From: Tuctoria greenei
Taxonomy: Eukaryota; Streptophyta; Magnoliopsida; Poales; Poaceae
DNA length: 64,000 nt
Direction: 5' to 3'
Assembly (NCBI GenBank): GCA_036927565.1
Contig: JAYESD010000002.1
Location: 225,949,605 to 226,013,604, forward strand
Part shown: in pieces, positions 57,385 through 64,000 of the stretch
Layout: every line of letters begins with the position of its first letter
Position numbering within the stretch: position 1 is the first letter of the stretch
Notes under the pieces: model-generated
Databases searched by the model: none
The model's input: only the letters and a program-made list of their open reading frames with translations
Told to the model about the DNA's origin: nothing
Made by a program: the position numbers and the translations under genes

Positions 57385-58660
57385 GGGCATGACCGGGAGA
57401 AGGTTCTATTTGCTTCTCATCAACTAGTTGGAGCAGCTATCGATTAGTGGGATACTTATTGCAATGCTCATGAAAACCAAGAGAGGATTACTTGGGCTGT
57501 GTTCAAGGAGAGTTTCCGATATCATTATGTGCCCGAAGGTGATATGATTTCGAAGAGGCAAGAATTTGAGAACTTGAGGCAAGGAAGATCGAGTGTGGGT
57601 GAATACCTCAATAAATTCACTCAACTTTCAAGGTATGCGCCTGAGGATGTGAGCCAGGACAGCCAGAAGCAATATCTATTTATGAGGGGCCTTAACCATG
57701 AGATCCAAGTTCAATTGCTGAATTGTGACTATGTCAACTTCCAGAAGCTTGTGGACAAAGCAAATTTTGTGGAGAACAAGGTCCCTGAGATGGAGCAAGA
57801 CAACAAGAGGAAGGCGCCATGTAAAGGAAAGCAACAAGGAAGTAATGTGCTCCCTCGATTTGCGCCTCCAAATGCGCCTTATTACAGCTCCTCTGCTCCT
57901 GTTCAGTGCCCTGGATTTGCACCCCGCCCGACTCAGTTTGTGCAGCAGCGCCCTATTATGAAAGCACCTAGGCATCCAATGCCTTATGCACCTCGTGCTA
58001 ATTTTCCTGGTGCAATTGTTCAGAACCAAGCTCGTCCCAATAATTCTGGTGCATCAAAGAAGTGCTATACTTGTAGAGAAGTTCGACACTTTGCACATCA
58101 ATGTTCTAAGTCAGGCCTTGGTCAGGAAAGTAATGCGCTGAGCCAAAACCCAAGACCCAATGGAGGACAGCCGCAAGGGAACCATGGACAGCAGAATTTC
58201 TCTCGTGGCAACGTGAACCATGTCTCTATGGAGGATGCTCAACAAGCGGATGACGTGGTGATTGGTATGTTTCTCACAAACTCCAACTCGGCAACTATGT
58301 TATTTGATTCTGGAGCATCGCATTCATTCATTGCATCAAAATATGTTGCCAAGTATAGTTTGCCTATCTCTCATATGAAGTTTACTCTATTGGTTAAGTC
58401 TCTTGGAGGAGAGATGAGGACAAATATAGTATGTCCAAAAGTAAGCCTTAGAATAAGGGGGGTAGACTTCCTTGCCAATCTCATTGTCTTGGATTCTCAA
58501 GGATTGGACATTATACTTGGTATGGACTGGTTGAGGAAGCATAATGGAGTTATTGAATGTGCCACGAAGACGGCGAAGATGACCAATGAGGACGGGATCA
58601 CCGTAGAGTTTGAAGCATCTCAAACCGCACCGAAGAAATTAGAGCTGAACCACATGGATG
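57385..58660 (+). pseudogene. gag: Gypsy-E gag (partial) and protease
   Basis: The first readable part (about 57385-57500) is in another frame. From 57499 the frame is open for 618 codons. Capsid end: EFENLRQGRSSVGEYLNKFT and YLFMRGLNHEIQVQLLN. A Pro-rich linker follows, then the zinc knuckle CYTCREVRHFAHQC at residues 189-202 of this frame with all four ligands (Gypsy-B has lost its His). Protease active site FDSGASHSF near residue 270 and LIVLDSQGLDIILGMDWLRK. This is the longest uninterrupted coding stretch in the window. Confidence 0.9.
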
Positions 58661-60080
58661 GTGCCGCAATTGAGGAGATTCTGGTGGTGTGTGAATTTTT
58701 TGATTTCTTTTCAGATGAGTTGCCAGGTATGCCACCTGATCGAGACATTGTGTTTGTTATTGATTTAATATCTGGAACTACACCTATAGCTAAGAGGCCA
58801 TATAGGATGCCTCCTAACGAATTAGCGGAGCTCAAGAAGCAGATTCAGGAGCATCTAGAGAAGGGTTTTATTCGCTCCAATTCTTCGCCTTGGGGAGCTC
58901 CCGTTGTTTTCGTGGATAAGAAGGATGGGTCGCAAAGGATGTGTGTGGATTACCAAGCTCCCAACGAGGTAACAATCAAGAAGAAGTACACCTTGCCACA
59001 CATAGAAGACTTGTTTGATCAGATGAAGGTTGCTTGTGTCTTCTCTAAGATTTATTTGAGGTCGACATACTTTCAAATGAAGATTAGAACGTCCGACATA
59101 CCCAAGACAGCTTTCAGAACACGATATGGATCTTATGAGTACACCGTGATGTCCTTCGGATTGACAAATGTGCCTGCCTACTTTATGTACCTCATGAATA
59201 AGGTCTTCATGGAGTACTTGGATAAGTTCGTTGTGGTGTTTATTGATGATATTATGATCAACTCGAAGGATGAGAAGGAGCATGAGGAACACTTGAGGCT
59301 TACGTTGCACAAATTAAGGGAACATCAATTATATGACAAGTTCAACAAGTGTTAGTTTGGTTGGAAGAGGTGTTGTTTTTGGGTCATATAATCTCAGGAG
59401 GAGGAGTATCGGTTGACCCCGGAAAAGTGAGAGATGTGTTAAAATGGGAGCAACCGCAAAACGTAAAGGAAATAAGGATTTTTCTTGGAATGGTTGGATA
59501 TTACCGTCGATTCATCAAGGACTTTTCCAAGATAGCCAAGCCAATGACAGAATTGCTAATGAAGGCAAAGGCTTTCCGATGGACTGAAACTTGTCAAAAC
59601 AGTTTTGAGGAGCTAAAGAAGAGGTTAACTACAGCCCCATATTTGGTTTTGCCGGATGTAAGCAAAAGTTTTGACATATATTTTGATGCGTTGAGACAAG
59701 GGCTTGGATGTGTGATCATGCAAGAAGGTCAAGTGGTTGCATATGCATCGAGAAAATTGAAGAAACATGAGCAGAATTACCCAATGCAAGATTTGGAGGT
59801 TACAGTGGGGGTACACGCATTGAAAATTTGGAGACATTATATCCTTGGACATAGGTGTGAAATTTACACGGATCACAAGAGTTTTAAGTATAATTTCACA
59901 TAAACGGATCTGAATTTGAGGCAATGAAGATGGTTGGATCTCATCAAGGATTATGATTTGGGGATCAATTGTCATCCGGGAAAAGCCAATGTAGTGGCCG
60001 ATGCATTGAGTAGAAAAGGGGTAAGTTATCAACTCTCAGTCCAAGAATTACCATCCGAGTTATGTAAGTAGTTTGAACGG
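58661..60080 (+). pseudogene. pol: Gypsy-E reverse transcriptase and RNase H
   Basis: RT begins in the same open frame (PYRMPPNELAELKKQIQEHL). Motif A reads FSKIYLRSTYFQM: residue 519 is Tyr where the catalytic Asp is expected. Motif C is intact, VVFIDDIMINS (Asp 583-584). At 59353 a TAG plus a one-base loss ends the frame, which resumes as VLFLGHIISGGGVSVDPGK. RNase H has FDIYFDALRQGLGCVIMQEG (Ser of DAS is Leu) and CEIYTDHKSFKY. TAA at about 59901 and TGA soon after replace Gln and Arg codons. It ends with VVADALSRKG. Confidence 0.88.
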
Positions 60081-61604
60081 TTGAACCTTGAATTTGTAAA
60101 TGAGATGGGAATGATGGAGTTAAATCCGACCTTGGAGCAAGAAATTTGAGAGGGTCAAACAATGGATGAGGAAATTCAAGAGATCAAAGAAAGAACCCAG
60201 GAAAAAAAAAAGAACTCAGATTTGAGGAGGACAAACATGGTACCTTATGGCTCAGAAAAAAGGATTGTCGTGCCTAATGTGAAGCATATTCGGGAGACAA
60301 TACTAAAGGAGGCACATGACTCACCATACTCAGCCCATCCCGGTTGTACGAAGATGTACAAGGACTTGAAGACATGTTATTGGTGGGCTAGCATGAATAA
60401 GGACATAGCTAAATATGTAGCACTGTGTGATGTGTGCCAAGGGGTGAAGGCAGAACATCAAAGGCTAGGTGGATTATTGCAACCATTGAAGATTCTGGAA
60501 TGGAAGTGGGAAGAAATCAGCATGGACTATATAGTTGGATTGCGACGTACCCAGTCCGGATATGACTCAATTTGGGTAATTGTGGACCGATTGACCAAAT
60601 CAGCTCATTTTGTTACTATCAAGACCACCTATACCGCCGCGAAGCTAGCAGAATTGTGTATGGAGCACATTGTTTGTCGACACGGAGTACCAAAGAAGAT
60701 AGTATCGGATAGAGATTCTCAATTTACCTCCAGATTTTGGCAACAATTGCATGAAGCATTGGGAACAAGGTTGAATTTTAGTTAAACATATCACCCTCAA
60801 ACGCATGGACAAACTGAGAGGACCAATCAGATTTTGGAGGATATGTTAAGATCTTGTGCTTTGAAGCATGGAAAAAGTTGGGACAAGAGCTTGCCATATG
60901 CGGAATTTTCATATAACAATAGTTATCAAGCAAGCTTGAAGATGTTGTCTTATGAAGCCCTATATGGAAGGAAGTGTAGGACACCTTTGTTCTGGAATGA
61001 GACATGGGAAACTCAAGTATTTGGTCTGGACGTGTTGCAAGAAGCTAAGAAACAAGTTCAGATTATTCAGGAGAACTTGAGGACTGCTCAATCAAGGCAA
61101 AAAGGATATGCAGACAATAGGAGAAGGAAATTAGCCTTTGAAATAGGAGACTTTCTTTACCTCAAAGTGTCACCAATGATAGGTCATAAGAGGTTTAACA
61201 TAAGAGGCAAGCTAGCACCCCGTTGCATTGGACCATTCAAGATTTTGGAGAAAAGAGGAGAAGTAGCGTGTAAATTGGAGATGCCAGCTCATCTATCAGA
61301 TGTTCACAATGTGTTTCATGTTTCCCAGCTCTAGAAGTGTTTGAGAGTACCGAGAGAACAAGTGTCAATGGAAGAATTGGAGCTAGAGGAAGATTTGACT
61401 TATGCCGAGCAACTGATCAAAATCTTGGAGACCAAGGAGAGAGTCACAAGGAACAAGATTATTAGATGGGGTAAAGTGCAATGGAAGCACCACACAGAAT
61501 CAGAGGCAACATGGGAGCCAGAAGATGATCTCAAGACAGAATTTCCCTATCTTTTCTTTTTTGCGTCAAATCTCGAGGGCGAGATTCATTTTAAGGGGGG
61601 GTAG
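60081..61604 (+). pseudogene. pol: Gypsy-E integrase and chromodomain-type tail
   Basis: HHCC: HDSPYSAHPGCTKMYKDLKT ... CDVCQG. Core: SMDYIVGLRRT (Asp) and VSDRDSQFTSRFW (Asp). A TAA at 60782 follows, then YHPQTHGQTERTNQ (Glu present, but TDG is THG). 60834-61334 reads through PYAEFSYNNSYQASLKM, RRRKLAFEIGDFLYLKVSPM and LPAHLSDVHNVFHVSQL-like sequence to a TAG. 61341-61604 holds the acidic linker and chromodomain-like IIRWGKVQWKHHTESEATWE, ending normally with a stop in the polypurine tract. Further stops at about 60070 and 60148. Confidence 0.88.
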
Positions 61605-61607
61605 GTT

Positions 61608-64000
61608 TGTAACACCCTCATTTTCATGCATCATGCCCTGCATCAATCATTAAACATGTCTAGCATTAATCCACATAAAAAGGAATAAGTTTAAAATGAA
61701 TTTAGATTTTAACCACACTTAAGAATTCTGGAAAGTGTGGACTAGTCCGATTTTGGTGCGGACTAGTTCGATTTCTCTCTGACTTCGATCGGACTTGTCC
61801 ATTTTCCTGCGGACTACTCTATTTTTCCTCTGGACCTTTTCGAACTTGTCTGGCCCTTAGCAGACTAGTCTGGTATCCCAAATTTCTTGAAAATTTTGCT
61901 AAGTCTCTGGACTTGTCCGGACTTGTCCGGTGTTCCAATGGACTTGTCCGTTTTTCCTCTGACTAAAGTGGGACTTGTCCGATTTTGGCTGGACTTGTCT
62001 GTTTTTCCTCTCTGGATAAGTTCAGACTTGTCCGATGTCCACTATGGACTTGTTTGATTTCCCTCTGTCCAACTTCGGACTAGTCCGGCCCATTTTGAAC
62101 TTGTCCAATAAATCGCGACTCCGAGTTGATCTTTTGTTTCACGACTTGTTTCTTGGGTTTCACGTTAAGTGGGCCTAGGGACGTTGTGTCTAACTCTTTT
62201 AGAGCCCATGTGGGACTCTAAACCGACCTCTACTCACCCCCAAACTCGAAATCCATCAAACCCTAGCCTCCACCTCTATATAAACAACCCCACCCCTTGG
62301 CTTGACATCTATTTGCCACTTTTCCACCACACCCAAACCCTACCTTGTGATTATCCGCCACCAAGGAGGGAGAATGAGATCTAGAGCAAGGAGAACAAGA
62401 GGAGGAAACAAGAGAGGATCAAGATCTCCATAAACTTTGCGTTCTCCATCGACAATTCACCATCAAGATCTTCATCAACCCTAGATCGTTAAGATCCAAG
62501 TGTCACCTCCAAGATCCTTGATTCATTGGAGTTCTAGACACCTTGTATATCTTCTATTCTCTTTTCCTTACGTGAATTCAACCCCAAATCTCCAAAATTC
62601 ACACCGATCTAGAAAATCCTAATCTGCTGTTCTCGAGCTGTGCAGACTTGTCCGGTCCCTAGCAGACTAGTCCGACTTTCCTGGTTAAATTGTGTCAAAT
62701 TAATTCTAAAATTAGATCTAACCAACTCCAAACCTGTATAAACTTGTAAAAAAACTATTAGACCTAGTTAGTGATCATTAAAAACAACTCATTAACAAGT
62801 TTCACCTTGTGTTTGCATTAATCATGCATGTCATGTCATATTGAGTAATGTTTGTGCACTCTTTGATTGTGTTTCTTGTCTTGTATGTTGTTGTGCGGAT
62901 TAGACAGATTTTCGCTAGAGAGTGCTGCAGAGGATCTACAGCACCAAGAGTTTGAAGGCTTTGACCCAAACCAATCCCAAGATCAAGGCAAGTGTCCTTG
63001 AAGCATATTGATCCTGTTTTAAAATAAATGTTTTGTTTGGAAACTTCATGTTTGTGTCAATTTGATGGGAAATCCTGTGGTAGGAAGTTTACTAGTTTTG
63101 TTGAACCACCATTTTCACCTGGAATATATGGTAGAGAGTCGGGAAGGGCTCTTTACCTTTGTTTCGCTTAATTAATCGGGATGGGAAGACAACTATATCA
63201 TTTAATTATGCATTAATGAGATTATGGTTAATATGAACTGGTTAATATGATATGGTAATGGGTAATCTAAGCATGCCTGGTATGTGTATGGGTTGGATGA
63301 TATGGTGGTTGCTTGCTTTAGATCTAAGGACCGGTTCATGCGAGAATAAGCCAAGTCTACAGTTCCACCACGAGGCCAAGTATGGGTGCGGCGTAGCTGA
63401 TTAATTAGGGCTTTGTCGGTGCTATTTGTACCATTAAGGATGCTCGAAGAAGGGGTAGTTGGATTGGGTTTGTTGATGATTGGTGGGACTACCCTGGGAT
63501 CTGAATGGCTCAAGTGGGGGCCCTTGGTTGAAGATGTGCTCAGTTGGAGGCATTGCCACTAGTGAAACCTCAGTGGGGTCTAAATAGGCTAGTAATCCCT
63601 TTCTAAAGGCTATTTTTTGATCTCTTGGCCATACACCTATGGTAGTGTTTTGGCGTAATGGAGGTTTTCTTTAGTTGCCAATGGGTGATGAAATCACAAA
63701 CACGTAGGTAAAGTGGTACAAACTCTGCAGAGTCTAATAAAACTATCATGATTGCCGTGCTCCTGGTTAAGAGCACCTGGATGACCTACATTATTGAAGG
63801 GAACCTGGGATTGGGATGGTTTGGTACAGGTTATGGTTTGGTAATGATTATGGCTGGTTATGGATTAAATTCTTGTATTGGATATGATTGATGGTAATAA
63901 TCTGGAATATGGATGATGGTAATGAGATATGGACTGTTGTGCTTGTCAGCACTTAGCCTTTATTATTGTCATCATTTGAATAAGCTACATATCGTATTTT
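61608..64000 (+). repeat. Gypsy-E 3' LTR (cut by window end)
   Basis: Starts TGTAACACCCTCATTTTC, the complement of the Gypsy-B LTR end. At least 2393 of an expected 2800 bases. GGACTAGTCCG/GGACTTGTCCG motifs cluster at 61735-62110 in U3, with two more at 62644-62680. TATA at 62277-62284. The far part (62850-64000) matches 37850-39150 in reverse. Confidence 0.9.
62277..62284 (+). promoter_or_regulatory. TATA box of Gypsy-E LTR
   Basis: TATATAAA in CACCTCTATATAAACAACC, the same position as in the Gypsy-B LTRs, about 170 bases downstream of the palindrome cluster. Confidence 0.6.

Larger units (their letters stand above)
57336..64000 (+). mobile_element. Gypsy-E: Tekay/Del-like element, 5'-truncated
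   Basis: Same family as Gypsy-B but on the plus strand. Begins inside gag near 57385, so 5' LTR, primer site, the pre-gag ORF and the first part of gag are missing. Continues through protease, RT, RNase H, integrase and chromodomain-type tail to a stop in the polypurine tract (about 61591-61604) and a 3' LTR from 61608 to the window end. About 50 bases before 57385 are of unknown origin. Together with Gypsy-B it makes a large, imperfect inverted repeat. Confidence 0.88.

Overview
The window is plant nuclear DNA, almost certainly from a grass (Poaceae, probably panicoid). I found no host gene, rRNA, tRNA, CRISPR array or bacterial-type operon. Essentially every base can be assigned to LTR retrotransposons stacked inside one another. 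The grass call rests on the element lineages (Sirevirus-like Ty1/copia, Tekay/Del-like Ty3/gypsy with a chromodomain-type tail, an Athila/Tat-like PBS type, a further chromovirus) and on the low-GC, heterochromatin-like nesting. All coding regions are broken by stops, frameshifts or deletions, so they are annotated as pseudogenes.

Layout, left to right. 1-5306: 5' half of Copia-S (minus), cut by the window edge. 5307-18612: D1, an Athila/Tat-like Ty3 fragment (plus), split by the complete element Copia-1 (6494-16398, minus, TSD AAAAG). 18613-53430: Gypsy-C, a decayed chromovirus (minus), now three islands (18613-18826, 36748-37495, 50820-53430). The islands are separated by Copia-A (18827-36742, minus, TSD ACTTT), which carries Copia-B (22688-31119, minus, TSD TCCTT), and by Gypsy-B (37496-50814, minus, TSD AGCAT). 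Gypsy-B's right LTR holds a GC-rich 1.9-kb foreign block (about 47983-49866). 53436-53978: pol C-terminus of a second chromovirus copy (X). About 53985-57335: D2, a paralogue of D1 (plus). About 57385-64000: Gypsy-E (plus), same family as Gypsy-B, lacking its 5' end and running out of the window in its 3' LTR.

Order of events from the nesting: D1, D2, X and Gypsy-C are oldest; Copia-A, Gypsy-B and Copia-1 hit them later; Copia-B entered Copia-A; the GC-rich block entered or replaced part of a Gypsy-B LTR. Paired LTRs differ by several per cent when short stretches are compared by eye, so none of the insertions is very recent. Copia-1, Copia-A and Copia-B are three members of one family, two of them nested one inside the other.

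The elements do not form a pathway; each encodes, or once encoded, its own capsid/nucleocapsid (gag), protease, reverse transcriptase, RNase H and integrase. The points most worth a second look are: an additional acidic ORF between the PBS and gag of Gypsy-B; GGACTAGTCC-type palindromes clustered in the U3 of unrelated Copia and Gypsy LTRs; an insertion exactly at the RT active-site codons of Gypsy-C; repeated body-LTR-PBS-body arrangements; and a repeat-flanked deletion in Copia-B. I see no convincing new multi-gene system.
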